DNA of 64,000 nucleotides from an uncultured Prevotellaceae bacterium (GTDB taxonomy: Bacteria; Bacteroidota; Bacteroidia; Bacteroidales; Bacteroidaceae). The stretch is from the NCBI GenBank assembly GCA_902779455.1, contig CACZBS010000011.1:1-64000 (forward strand), in the 5' to 3' direction. A program made the translations under genes and the position numbers. Below are positions 1 to 8,032 of the stretch, piece by piece (the stretch's first letter is position 1; every line of letters starts with the position of its first letter). Under the pieces are notes generated by a model. It had not been told where the DNA came from. It did no database searches and was given only the letters and a program-made list of their open reading frames with translations.

Positions 1-26
1 GCTGCGCCGTCATTCCCGTCGGACAA

Positions 27-118
27 TGCGCCAGCCAACTCCCCTCCTTCGGAGGGGTCGGGGGAGGCTACTCCCCTCCCCTCAAGGGGAGGGGTTGGGG
101 GTGGGGTCTGTAACTTTC
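27..118. repeat. G-tract REP element (copy 1)
   Basis: A C-rich arm followed by a G-rich arm downstream of the first gene. The G-rich arm at 86-106 has four G runs (G4-A-G4-TT-G5-T-G4), an intramolecular G-quadruplex pattern. Near-identical modules occur near 14.3, 16.8 and 37.2 kb, with a degenerate one at 55.8 kb. All are intergenic. Confidence 0.85.
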
Positions 119-141
119 TCATATTCATCTCTAATAGTCGT

Positions 142-2442
142 TTATCGTGTGACGACCTTGCGGACGCGGCCGTCGGCCGTGCGCTGGATCGTGACGGCGC
201 CCCTGTGGCTTTCGGGAACGGGCCGGCCGAGCAGGTCGTAGCTTCTCACTTCTGACTTCTCATTTCTCACTTCACCCACGCCCTGCGTGGCGGCGGCAGA
301 GTGGAGCTCGACGGGGCGGCGCAGCGAGCCGAGGCGCGGCTGGGCGACGGTGACGCGCTCGTCGACGGCATACTGGGCGCCCGTACGGAGGTCGGTGAGG
401 CGGAAGCTGACGCGCTCGCCGCCGTCGGCATGGACGGTGACGAAGTAGCGGCCGCCGCGGCAGGTGCCCTGTCCGCGCAGCTCGCCGCCGACGTAGGCCT
501 CGATCTGATAGATGTCGGGCTCGCTGAGCTGCGGCATCGTCACGACCATCGTCATGTTGTCGCGGAAGCGGCGGGCGATGGCATGGATGTCGGCCGGGGC
601 GGTGGCGACGTCGAGACGGCGGCTCGGGGCGGCGGCCGTCTCGTGGCCCTGCGCCATCTGGCGCTCGTTCCTGAAGGTCAGGCTGGCGGCGCCGCCCTCA
701 GGCATGTAGAGGAGGAAGCTCTGCTCGGTGGGCAGCACCTCGAGGTCGCCCTGCCACTGGCTGCCGTCCCACTCGGCCGAGCCCTGCTCCTTGGAGATGA
801 CGGTCATGCCCTCGGTGAGCTGGGCGGCATCGAAGATGTTCTCCAGACGGCGGTCGTAGAGGTAGGGCGAGGGCATCCACGTCCAGCCCTCGCTGACGGG
901 CAGGCGGAAGTCGGACGTGCCGGTGACGGTCAGGCCGAACGTGCGCGAGCGGTGGTCGGCGGCCATGAGCACCTTGTAGGCCATGTTGTCGTCGATGCCG
1001 TTGCCCTCCATCATCGTGCCGAAGTAGCCCCACTCGGGGTCGTTGTAGAGCAGCTCCTCCTGCGTGCGGGCCTCGATGAGGCCGGGGCCGAAGCCCTCCA
1101 CGAGGTCGTCGCCCCAGAGGTAGCCGCAGGGGTTCGTGCGCCACTGCCACCCCTCCTTGAGGTCGAGGCGGAAGCGGGGCATGATGCCGGGGTCCCAGCC
1201 GGCCTCGGCCGACGGCCACAGCTGGATGTCGCTATCGGGCGCGTCGGCCCAGTAGGGGCGCACGTCGACGCCTATCGGCACCAGGAACGTCACGTTATAT
1301 ATTATAGGATCGCGCGAGACGAGCTCGAAGCTGACGATGTCCCACTGCTGCTCCCAGCCGTAGTCGGCCGTATAGCGGAAGCGCAGGTCGCGGATGTCGA
1401 ACGTGGCGTTGGCCGGCACGGGCGTGAGCGTCATGCGCACCGTCTCGCAGTTGTAGGGATGGCTGTCGAAGGTATAGACGAAGTGCTGCAGCACCACGTT
1501 CTCGTAGACGATGACGCGGATGCGGCCCTCGGGGCGCAGCCGCACCGACCCGTCGTCGGCCAGGATGACGGGCGTCACGTAGGTCTCGCCGACGGCCTTG
1601 GGGATCAGGTTCCCCTCGGCGTCGTAGCCGACGATGGTCTCGTCGTCGATGAGCCACGTGACGCGCTCGGTCGTGTTCTCGGGCAGCAGCTCATAGGAGG
1701 TGTCGAGCTTCGGCTGCAGCGTCTTTGGGCGGGCGATGTCGACGCGCACCTCGTCGTTGAGCAGCCGGACGGCCGTGGCGCGGCGCACGACGGTGATGGT
1801 GCCCTGGAGCGTGGTGCCGGGGAAGTGGACGTCGAAGATGACCGTGCCGGGCACGAGACCCGTGGCCACGGTGCCCTCGAGGCTGACGATGCCGCCGGCC
1901 GACAGCTCGATGCTCTCGTACTTCGGCAGCGTCTCGCCCTCGTAGAGGCTGAGGATGTCGACCTTCTCGCCGACGTTGATCGTCACCGAGCGGAAGCGGA
2001 AGGCCGCGTCGCCGTCGTAGCCCTTGCCACGCAGCACGACAGGCTGCGACGGCTGGCCCCAGCTCTCGCCGTCGAACGTGACGGCCACGGAGGGCTCGAC
2101 GTCGTAGACAAGCAGCAGCTGGCCGGGCTTGTAGCGGATCTCGAAGCGGACGGGACGGCCGTGGTCGGCGTCGCGGTCGCCGTAGACGCGCAGGACGAAG
2201 ACCGACTGGCCCTGCTCGCCGCGGGCGGGCTCCCACGCCACGGCGCGGCACTCGTCGCCGATGAAGGCGGCCACGTCGTAGCCGCCGTTGTCGGCCCCGA
2301 CGGCACGATTTTTGAGCTGCAAGGTCGCAAAAACAACGGTTTCATCGTTATATTGACGCGCATCGGGCGCCTCCCACCACGACTGGGCGCGGACGCCGAT
2401 GAGGCTGACGAGCAGCAGGCAGAGGGTCAGTAGTCTCTTCAT
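142..2442 (-). CDS. Secreted protein of unknown function with sorting-type C-terminal tail
   Basis: A 766-residue exported protein. Residues 1-20 form a signal peptide ending RAQ. Residues about 170-225 look like an Ig-like (Big-type) strand module. Two motifs of the type LxxGWxW (GWQWRTNP and GWTWMPSP) lie near the middle, as seen in many Bacteroidetes surface proteins carrying type IX tails. The last 35 residues (YDLLGRP, then DGRVRKVV) resemble a type A secretion-system sorting domain. No catalytic motif is recognised. Its start codon overlaps the stop of the upstream AraC-type gene by four bases (ATGA), implying translational coupling. A repeat-derived peptide, EVRNEKSEVRS, sits in frame just before the tail. 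Function unknown; surface location is inference. Confidence 0.8.
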   Translation of the reverse strand: MKRLLTLCLLLVSLIGVRAQSWWEAPDARQYNDETVVFATLQLKNRAVGADNGGYDVAAFIGDECRAVAWEPARGEQGQSVFVLRVYGDRDADHGRPVRFEIRYKPGQLLLVYDVEPSVAVTFDGESWGQPSQPVVLRGKGYDGDAAFRFRSVTINVGEKVDILSLYEGETLPKYESIELSAGGIVSLEGTVATGLVPGTVIFDVHFPGTTLQGTITVVRRATAVRLLNDEVRVDIARPKTLQPKLDTSYELLPENTTERVTWLIDDETIVGYDAEGNLIPKAVGETYVTPVILADDGSVRLRPEGRIRVIVYENVVLQHFVYTFDSHPYNCETVRMTLTPVPANATFDIRDLRFRYTADYGWEQQWDIVSFELVSRDPIIYNVTFLVPIGVDVRPYWADAPDSDIQLWPSAEAGWDPGIMPRFRLDLKEGWQWRTNPCGYLWGDDLVEGFGPGLIEARTQEELLYNDPEWGYFGTMMEGNGIDDNMAYKVLMAADHRSRTFGLTVTGTSDFRLPVSEGWTWMPSPYLYDRRLENIFDAAQLTEGMTVISKEQGSAEWDGSQWQGDLEVLPTEQSFLLYMPEGGAASLTFRNERQMAQGHETAAAPSRRLDVATAPADIHAIARRFRDNMTMVVTMPQLSEPDIYQIEAYVGGELRGQGTCRGGRYFVTVHADGGERVSFRLTDLRTGAQYAVDERVTVAQPRLGSLRRPVELHSAAATQGVGEVRNEKSEVRSYDLLGRPVPESHRGAVTIQRTADGRVRKVVTR
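238..280 (-). repeat. Word repeat (AGTGAGAAGTGAGA type) inside a coding sequence
   Basis: A purine-rich tandem word read in frame as EVRNEKSEVRS in the secreted protein. The same word, read in the same frame as EVRSEK, occurs inside the GH31 gene near 45.2 kb. The position between the folded part and the sorting tail suggests a tolerated insertion. Confidence 0.7.
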
Positions 2443-2843
2443 ATTGATAACGCTTTATTGTTGTCGATGATTAGGCAGTATTTCTGCGGCGACATGCCGA
2501 AGGAGCGACGAAAGACGTGGGCAAAGTGGCACCCGTCGGCAAAGCCGCACATCTGAGCTACCTCGAACATCCGCGGACGCGGGTCGAGGTTGAACAGGTG
2601 GAGGGCTCGCCTCAGCCGATAGTAACAAATGATTTCAGGGGGTGTCAGGCCGGTCGTACTGACGATGCGGCGGCGCAGCTTCGTGGGATGAACGTCGAGC
2701 AGGCGTGCACAGTCGTCGAGGGTGAGGGTGCCGTCGGCAAGATGATCGGTCACCATCACGAGGAAACTGTCGAGAAAAACTTTCTCGGCTGACTTCAGTT
2801 GGAGCTGACAGAGTTGTTCTTCGCAGTGCTTGAATGAATGCAT
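2439..2843 (-). CDS. Short AraC-family DNA-binding protein
   Basis: A 134-residue protein consisting almost only of the AraC-type double helix-turn-helix. The first recognition helix lies near residues 40-60 (LDDCARLLDVHPTKLRRRI) and the second near 92-122, with the family signature FADGCHFAHVFRRSFGMSPQKY. Full AraC regulators are about 250-300 residues, so there is no sensor domain. The stop overlaps the start of the secreted protein gene by four bases, so the two probably form one transcript. A -7 box lies about 50 bases upstream. The family assignment is firm; the target is unknown. Confidence 0.85.
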   Translation of the reverse strand: MHSFKHCEEQLCQLQLKSAEKVFLDSFLVMVTDHLADGTLTLDDCARLLDVHPTKLRRRIVSTTGLTPPEIICYYRLRRALHLFNLDPRPRMFEVAQMCGFADGCHFAHVFRRSFGMSPQKYCLIIDNNKALSI

Positions 2844-2890
2844 ACGCCAATAGGGATTCTTTTGTTAAAAAACGTTCACCCCTCTGGCTG

Positions 2891-2898
2891 CAAAGTTA
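2891..2898 (-). promoter_or_regulatory. -7 promoter box for the AraC-type gene
   Basis: TAACTTTG on the minus strand matches the Bacteroidetes TAnnTTTG -7 consensus, about 50 bases before the start codon. No convincing -33 TTTG is seen. Confidence 0.6.
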
Positions 2899-3043
2899 AA
2901 GAAAAGAAATGGAAGTCATTTGTCTATTCTCGTCAACTTTTTGTCTATTTCAGACAGACAGTTAAAAAAACGCGGAAAAAACGCCCTTTCTTCGATTAAA
3001 AAGGGCTAAAATGCCGGTGAACTGAAAAAAATGCAAAGTGAGG

Positions 3044-3865
3044 TCAGCCCAGGGTGATGGTGGTGACGTCGACGGGCTGACGGAGGAAGATCTGGGCCTG
3101 CTCGCGGAAGCGGTCGGGATTTTCGGTGGTGAGGTAGTGGGTCTGACCGCCCGTGCTGCAGCGGTCGCGGAGGTCGGCATGGCGGCTGAGATAGTCGTTG
3201 AGGGAACGGGCCACATATTCGCCCTGAGGGATGATGCGGACCGACTGGGGCATGTAGCGGCGGATCTTGGGCAGGAGCAGCGGATAGTGGGTGCAGCCGA
3301 GGATGACGGCGTCGATCAGGGGGTCGGCCGCGAGGAGCTGACTGATGCGCTTCTCGACGAAATAGTCGGCACCGGGCGAGTCGGCCTCGTTATACTCGAC
3401 GAGCGGCACCCAGAAGGGGCATGCCACGCCGGTGACGGTGATGTCGGGATAAAGTTTCTGGATCTCCAGCCGGTAGCTGTCGCTGCGGATGGTGCCCTCG
3501 GTGGCGAAGATGCCGACGTGGCGCGTCTCGGTCAGCGAGCCAATGACCTCAGCCGTGGGGCGGATGACGCCGAGGACGCGGCGCGAGGGGTCCCACTGGG
3601 GCAGGTCGCGCTGCTGGATGGTGCGCAGGGCCTTGGCCGAGGCAGTGTTGCAGCCCAGGATGACCAGCTGGCAGCCGCGCTGGAAGAGCTCGTGGACGGC
3701 CTGGCGGGTGAACTCGTAGACGACGTCGAACGACCGCGGTCCGTAGGGCGCACGGGCATTGTCGCCCAAGTAGAGATAGTCGTACTGGGGCAGTTCGCGA
3801 CGTATGGCGTCGAGGATGGTCAGTCCGCCGTAGCCGCTGTCGAAGATGCCGATGGGTGCCTTCAT
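3044..3865 (-). CDS. murI: Glutamate racemase
   Basis: Interconverts L- and D-glutamate to supply D-Glu for peptidoglycan. The 273-residue protein starts at MKAPIGIFDSGYGG. An in-frame upstream ATG would add 24 residues without family similarity, and the chosen start overlaps the stop of the upstream ompH-like gene by four bases (ATGA). The two catalytic cysteines are C72 (ILGCNTAS) and C191 (ILGCTHYP), and the conserved Asp/Ser pair is D9/S10. The length is normal for the family. It is the last gene of the envelope block that normally follows bamA and ompH genes in Bacteroidales. Confidence 0.96.
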   Translation of the reverse strand: MKAPIGIFDSGYGGLTILDAIRRELPQYDYLYLGDNARAPYGPRSFDVVYEFTRQAVHELFQRGCQLVILGCNTASAKALRTIQQRDLPQWDPSRRVLGVIRPTAEVIGSLTETRHVGIFATEGTIRSDSYRLEIQKLYPDITVTGVACPFWVPLVEYNEADSPGADYFVEKRISQLLAADPLIDAVILGCTHYPLLLPKIRRYMPQSVRIIPQGEYVARSLNDYLSRHADLRDRCSTGGQTHYLTTENPDRFREQAQIFLRQPVDVTTITLG

Positions 3866-4419
3866 GGGTTGGTGGTGAGCCGCTGACGGACCATCGGCTC
3901 GATGTTGGTGCTGACGGCCGGCTCGATGAAGGGACAAGCGTCGGCATCAGTGTTGACGACGAGGACGAGGCCCTCCTCGCGGGCCACAGCCGCGATGGCC
4001 TCAGCCAGCCGGATGCGCAGCGGCGCCATGGCCTCCTGCTCGGTGCGCTGCAGCTCGCGCCGGCTCTCGTTCTTGAAGTTGACGTTCTGCTGCATCATGT
4101 CCTGCAGCTCCTGCTGGCGCTTCAGCAGGATGGTGCGGGGATACTGGGCGCGCTCCTCGAGGAAGAGCTCATACTTCTGGTTGAACTCGTCCTCGACGCG
4201 CTTCATCTCCTTGTCGTAGGCTCGCCTCAGCTCGCCCATCTTCACCTGAAGCGTGTCATACTGCGCCATGCTGTGCAGCACGGCGTCGTAGCTGAGGTAG
4301 CCGATGCGCAGCATGCCGATCCTATCATCCCTCGTCTGGACGGACATCGTATCCTCTTCTACCTGTGCTGAAACAATAAGGGAAAAGAGTGCAAAAAACA
4401 ATATGACTATTCTTCTCAT
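3862..4419 (-). CDS. OmpH/Skp-family periplasmic chaperone (third copy)
   Basis: A signal peptide (MRRIVILFFALFSLIVSAQ) is followed by the hydrophilic Skp-type arrangement: a short beta segment (IGYLSYDAVL), a long charged coiled coil (residues about 45-125, with QYPRTILLKRQQELQDM) and a closing beta segment (GLVLVVNTDADACPFI). Skp-like proteins hold unfolded outer-membrane proteins for BamA. A start 11 codons upstream is possible, but this ATG begins the signal peptide. It overlaps murI by four bases. It is separated from the other two ompH genes by an AT-rich insert and has its own promoter. Confidence 0.88.
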   Translation of the reverse strand: MRRIVILFFALFSLIVSAQVEEDTMSVQTRDDRIGMLRIGYLSYDAVLHSMAQYDTLQVKMGELRRAYDKEMKRVEDEFNQKYELFLEERAQYPRTILLKRQQELQDMMQQNVNFKNESRRELQRTEQEAMAPLRIRLAEAIAAVAREEGLVLVVNTDADACPFIEPAVSTNIEPMVRQRLTTNP

Positions 4420-4480
4420 TATAGATGCAACAGTTAATATTTCAAATAACAACAGATATCCAACTGTCGTTGTTAAGTTG

Positions 4481-4512
4481 CAAAAGTAATACTTTTATTC
4501 CAATCACACAAA
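4481..4512 (-). promoter_or_regulatory. Promoter for the third ompH gene and murI
   Basis: On the minus strand TTTG (4509-4512), 20 bases and TACTTTTG (4481-4488) form a full -33/-7 pair about 60 bases before the start codon. This lets ompH-murI be expressed although the operon is split upstream. Confidence 0.65.
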
Positions 4513-4565
4513 TAATTTAGAATAAAAGTATTCCTTTCCCCAAAATTTATATAGTCGTTTTTCTG

Positions 4566-6104
4566 TTATTTCCTGTCTAACAAAACAACTTTTGCTGCTT
4601 TATTATCCATATCAGGCATGGTTGCTCCTATTGGTGCTCCTATATAAGTCGGGTCGCAAATAGTATAGTGCTTCCCATACAACTCTACATAATCACCATC
4701 CACTATTTCTGAGAAGGCTACTGCTGTCGCTAAATGACCTGGATAGAATACTAAAATCACATCCAATCCCAACAAGTCACGAACTAAGCTTGAATACAAT
4801 ATGGAGCGATCTTCACAATCGCAAAATGGATAGAACAATGTTTCCTCAGCAAAGAATGCCCTGTCATGTCCCCAAACCTTATCGTCATATTCATATACGA
4901 ATGCCGTCTGTACCCAATACAAGAGCCAACTCGCAGCTACAAACTTATTTTCAGCCTTTTGGATGATGGCACGAAGTTGGGGATATAGTTTATCCTTAAC
5001 ACAAGTGGATAAAGGGGTATTTGCATAGATGGCCCATCTTGACACAATATCTTCGCCCACCATTGAGGTGGGATATGTATTGTAGAAACTGACGAGATTC
5101 TCATTTACCTGTGTCTTAATGCCTATAAGGCTATCCAGAGGGATTAGTTGTCTTTCCTTTGTTTTGCTCTCTGCAAACTTCTGCTCTTGTGCAATCCAAA
5201 GGGAAAGAGGTTTTTCTTCGGGGTAGGATATATCACAAATGTTCAAACCGTCATAGTCTGTTGATTGCAACAAATAGAAAATGCCGTCATCCATCTTGAA
5301 TCCGTCTAAGTCGAATATGGTGTGTTCACTTTTGACAAGCAAGCGTAAATCCTTCTCTTTAGTGAATCCCAACCTTATCTTATATCCAGACTGACAGAAC
5401 ACGAACGCCTGCATCAAAACAGCTTCATTTGTCCCTTTACCACATATAGACTCACTCATGGCTCCAAGCATCATCAGATATGCCCAGTCGCAGAGTTGAT
5501 GCTCCATTCGTAGGGCGAGGCAATCGCGTATCAGATTGTTATACCGCTCAGAAGATAACACCTCCCATGCAACTGCATACGCCTCTTCGTTTTTCCCTTT
5601 CAGTTTAAAGGCATCTCCTTTGGGCAGACGCACATGCCCCTCTGTTCCAAAGAAAGTGAAAGATGCTATACGGTAATCTCCGTCATTTTCTCGAATCGGT
5701 GCTATTGGTTTGGGCTGAGGCTTTGGCTCTGGAATTGGCTCAACGTCATCGTGTGGTATTGGTTTTGGGGCCGTTTGTTCTTTTTCCTTATTATATATTA
5801 CAGGAGGAAGCATTTCATCTTTCGGCCTTGGCATCGGGGCAATTTTCTGATGCCATTCCCAGGCTTGGCGCATCCAGTCTGCATATTCCTTATTTGCCTT
5901 TTGGCGAAAGTCCTCGTAATCAGTCTGTGCCTGTTGCTTAAAATTATTATAGACATCTTGGAATGTGCCTTGAGCACAAACAACATAAGTTGCATTTATA
6001 AGAATAAGTGCAACGACAAGTCGACGTACAAAAGAATTGTCTCCTTTTGAATCAAATCTGTGACTACCGTCACTAATTCGCGGGCAGGTTCTACGATTGC
6101 GCAT
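4566..6104 (-). CDS. Exported transglutaminase-like protein of unknown function
   Basis: A 512-residue AT-rich gene inside a GC-rich operon. After a hydrophobic segment ending VVCAQ (residues about 28-45) come a charged helical stretch, a proline-rich linker (residues about 95-140, EPIPEPKPQPKP) and a large domain. The C-terminus has a plausible papain/transglutaminase triad: C430 (DCEDRS), H457 (YPGHLA) and D484 (CDPTYIG). The enzyme role is inference. The first 25 codons lie over the remnant of a HEPN toxin gene read in another frame, so the annotated start may not be the original one; no other in-frame ATG precedes the hydrophobic segment. A 39-base relic of the same gene lies at 6661-6699. 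Confidence 0.75.
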   Translation of the reverse strand: MRNRRTCPRISDGSHRFDSKGDNSFVRRLVVALILINATYVVCAQGTFQDVYNNFKQQAQTDYEDFRQKANKEYADWMRQAWEWHQKIAPMPRPKDEMLPPVIYNKEKEQTAPKPIPHDDVEPIPEPKPQPKPIAPIRENDGDYRIASFTFFGTEGHVRLPKGDAFKLKGKNEEAYAVAWEVLSSERYNNLIRDCLALRMEHQLCDWAYLMMLGAMSESICGKGTNEAVLMQAFVFCQSGYKIRLGFTKEKDLRLLVKSEHTIFDLDGFKMDDGIFYLLQSTDYDGLNICDISYPEEKPLSLWIAQEQKFAESKTKERQLIPLDSLIGIKTQVNENLVSFYNTYPTSMVGEDIVSRWAIYANTPLSTCVKDKLYPQLRAIIQKAENKFVAASWLLYWVQTAFVYEYDDKVWGHDRAFFAEETLFYPFCDCEDRSILYSSLVRDLLGLDVILVFYPGHLATAVAFSEIVDGDYVELYGKHYTICDPTYIGAPIGATMPDMDNKAAKVVLLDRK

Positions 6105-6226
6105 AATTCTTCTTCATTACGGAGAAAAGACAATGATAGTCACCTTTGTCACGTAACTGCTCCATTCTTGTCAAGAACCCTCCAAGCCTGTCCTCTATGA
6201 TACCCGTCTTATTGAGTTCACCCTCA
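5996..6226 (-). pseudogene. HEPN-domain toxin remnant (C-terminal fragment, frameshifted)
   Basis: Directly after the MNT antitoxin gene, one frame reads NKTGIIEDRLGGFLTRMEQ and then LRDKGDYHCLFSV. After a one-base frame change near 6118 another frame reads NEEELCAIVEPARELV and then TVVTDLIQKE. This matches the last third of HEPN proteins that pair with MNT nucleotidyltransferases (KTG, GDY and EPA-RELI-type positions). About 75 N-terminal residues, including the region expected to hold the catalytic RxxxxH motif, are missing. The fragment overlaps the 5' end of the transglutaminase-like gene. Confidence 0.75.
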
Positions 6227-6535
6227 TAGGGCTATTGCATCTTCTAAGACGTTATGATAGAATGGAGTGATACGGCTGGCCTCCCATTCCTTTTTCGTAT
6301 ACATGATGGGATTGATATCTGCTCCCAATTCCCAACCCAACTTGGTCAGCGGGTAGGTCACGGTGTCATAGTCATTGGGCATGAGCCGTTCTTTGTCAAG
6401 CACTATCAGTATGTCCCAGTCAGAGTCTTGCCGTGCATCTCCACGAGCCTGCGACCCATAGAGGAATGCCGTTCCGCCTTTTGGCAGGCTAACGGCAAGC
6501 ATCTGCTTAATACTGTCGAGTATCTGTTTGTTCAT
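6224..6535 (-). CDS. MNT-type nucleotidyltransferase (antitoxin of a HEPN pair)
   Basis: A 103-residue minimal nucleotidyltransferase. The signature GSQARGDARQDSDWDILIV has the GS and DxD metal-binding residues. MntA-type enzymes AMPylate and neutralise HEPN toxins. The start at MNKQIL was chosen over one eight codons upstream because the upstream one falls in the promoter zone. A TATCTTTG box lies about 22 bases before it. The partner HEPN gene downstream is reduced to a fragment, so this antitoxin appears to be an orphan. It sits within an insert that splits the ompH genes. Confidence 0.88.
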   Translation of the reverse strand: MNKQILDSIKQMLAVSLPKGGTAFLYGSQARGDARQDSDWDILIVLDKERLMPNDYDTVTYPLTKLGWELGADINPIMYTKKEWEASRITPFYHNVLEDAIAL

Positions 6536-6556
6536 ACCAATATCCTTTCTTGCAGG

Positions 6557-6564
6557 CAAAGATA
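6557..6564 (-). promoter_or_regulatory. -7 promoter box for the first MNT gene
   Basis: TATCTTTG on the minus strand fits TAnnTTTG. The gene therefore has a promoter independent of the surrounding operon. Confidence 0.6.
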
Positions 6565-6660
6565 ATCATTTTTTGTGAATTAGCAATACATTCCTCCTGT
6601 TTTTATTTCAGTTTCTTGATATAGTTAGGAAATTACTACGCTCCTATGTGAATGCTCTTT

Positions 6661-6699
6661 TGCCTTCAGTCTTGACATCGGGACGATCTTCTGATGCCA
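6661..6699 (-). pseudogene. 39-base relic of the transglutaminase-like gene
   Basis: Read on the minus strand this stretch gives WHQKIVPMSRLK, compared with WHQKIAPMPRPK near residue 83 of the neighbouring 512-residue protein. By eye 29 of 36 bases match and all seven differences are transitions. An in-frame stop precedes it and another follows 11 codons later. It marks an ancestral second copy or a duplication at the insertion boundary. Confidence 0.6.
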
Positions 6700-6783
6700 T
6701 TACAATCATCTTTGACGATTGAATGGAACATGAAAAAGACCATCGGACAGGGAGTTCCGATGGCCTTTTGGATGGAAAAAAAC

Positions 6784-7290
6784 TTACTTCAGGCCAAGCT
6801 TGGCCTTCACCTGAGCGGTGACGTCAGAGGAGAGGGTCGTGGAGATGTATGGGATGCCGGCGCCCATCTCCATGATGTAGACGTAGCCGCCCTCCTGGCC
6901 GATGGCCTTGATGGCGTCGAGCACCTTGGTCTGGATGGCCGACATCTTCTCTTGCTGAGCCTGGGCCAGGGCCTGCTGGTTGTCCTGATAGGTCTGCTGG
7001 ATGCGCTGGTAGAGGTCCTGCAGCTCCTGCTGGCGGCGCTGTTTGATGTTCTCGGGCAGCGTGGCCGACTCCTTGTCGAAGGCCTCGCCCTTCTTCTGGA
7101 GCTCCTCCTGCATCTGCTTGAGGTCGGCCTCATACTGCTGTGTGAGCTGCTCGATCTCGGTGCGAGCGGTGTTGAACTCGGGCATGGCCTGGATGATCTC
7201 CTGAGTGTTGACGTGTCCGAACTTGGTCTGGGCCTGAGCGGCGGTGAGACCGAAGAATGCGCACAGGGCGCAAATGATAAGCTTTTTCAT
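6784..7290 (-). CDS. OmpH/Skp-family periplasmic chaperone (second copy)
   Basis: A 168-residue protein with a signal peptide ending AAQAQ, the entry strand FGHVNTQEIIQAMPEF, a long coiled coil of Gln/Glu-rich heptads (residues about 40-115) and the closing strand GGYVYIMEMGAGIPYIS. It is a homotrimeric periplasmic holdase for BamA clients. It follows another ompH gene after about 100 bases that hold a repeat. No promoter box was found in the spacer, so it is probably cotranscribed with bamA and the first ompH. Confidence 0.92.
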   Translation of the reverse strand: MKKLIICALCAFFGLTAAQAQTKFGHVNTQEIIQAMPEFNTARTEIEQLTQQYEADLKQMQEELQKKGEAFDKESATLPENIKQRRQQELQDLYQRIQQTYQDNQQALAQAQQEKMSAIQTKVLDAIKAIGQEGGYVYIMEMGAGIPYISTTLSSDVTAQVKAKLGLK

Positions 7291-7315
7291 TTCTTTTCTC
7301 GTTGTTTATTTTTAT

Positions 7316-7386
7316 TCTTTTTTACTTTTCGAGCGGTAGCAAATTTTTCACTCTTCGAGCGGTAGCAAATTTTTCACTTTTCACTC
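7316..7386. repeat. Spacer word repeat (GCGGTAGCAAATTTTTCAC type)
   Basis: Two tandem copies of a word containing CGAGCGGTAGCAAATTTTTC fill the spacer between the two ompH genes. The same word recurs after bamA and, in three copies, between purH-like and the small basic protein gene near 28.1 kb. Confidence 0.8.
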
Positions 7387-7391
7387 TTACT

Positions 7392-7904
7392 TCAATTGGC
7401 ATAGCCCAGCTTCTGGAGCACCTCGTCGCTGATGTCGATCTTGGGCGAGCCGTAGATGATGCCGGAGTCGCTGGCGCGGTCGAGGACGAGCTGATAGCCG
7501 CGCAGGTCGGCCACGTCCTTGATGGCGTTGTAGACCTCCTCCTGGATGGGGTTCATCAGTGCGGTGCGCTTCTTGAAGAGCTCACCGTCGGGTCCGAAGT
7601 ACTTGCGCTTGAGGTCGCTGGCCTCCTTCTCCTTCTGCATGATGGCGTCCTGGCGTGCCTGCTTCTGCTCCTTGGAGAGGAAGACGACCTCGTTCTGATA
7701 GTTCTTGTACATGGTCTGTGCCTCGGTGGTGATGGCGTCGACCTCAGCCTGCCATTTCTTAGAGACCTGCGAGAGCTGCTCGTTGGCGCGCTCATAGGCC
7801 GGTATGTTCTTAAAGATGTAGTCGAAATCGACCAAGGCAAACTTCTGTGCCTGCATCGACACCGTCGACACGAAGGCAACAATCAAAAATAATAATTTCT
7901 TCAT
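7392..7904 (-). CDS. OmpH/Skp-family periplasmic chaperone (first copy)
   Basis: A 170-residue protein starting MKKLLFLIVAF; an ATG nine codons upstream is less likely because the signal peptide begins here. Signal cleavage is after MQAQ. The mature part starts with FALVDFDYIFKNIPAYERAN, the typical entry of Bacteroidetes OmpH, then a coiled coil and the final strand GYQLVLDRASDSGIIYGSP. It lies directly downstream of bamA, the conserved arrangement, and should deliver outer-membrane proteins to it. Confidence 0.92.
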   Translation of the reverse strand: MKKLLFLIVAFVSTVSMQAQKFALVDFDYIFKNIPAYERANEQLSQVSKKWQAEVDAITTEAQTMYKNYQNEVVFLSKEQKQARQDAIMQKEKEASDLKRKYFGPDGELFKKRTALMNPIQEEVYNAIKDVADLRGYQLVLDRASDSGIIYGSPKIDISDEVLQKLGYAN

Positions 7905-7929
7905 CGTCGTTATTCGTTTTATGTTATTC

Positions 7930-8032
7930 ACTTTTCATTCATCATTTATCACTTTCTAAGCGGAAGCAAATTCTTCACTTATCACTTTCTAAGCGGTAGC
8001 AAATTTTTCACTTTTCACTCTTCACTTTTCCC
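7930..8032. repeat. Spacer word repeat after bamA
   Basis: Two to three degenerate copies of the AGCGGTAGCAAATTTTTCAC word fill the spacer between bamA and the first ompH gene. Confidence 0.75.

Noticed and set aside
3865-3937. N-terminal extension of murI by 24 codons
   Set aside because: The extension overlaps the upstream ompH gene in another frame and lacks similarity; the ATGA junction supports the shorter start.
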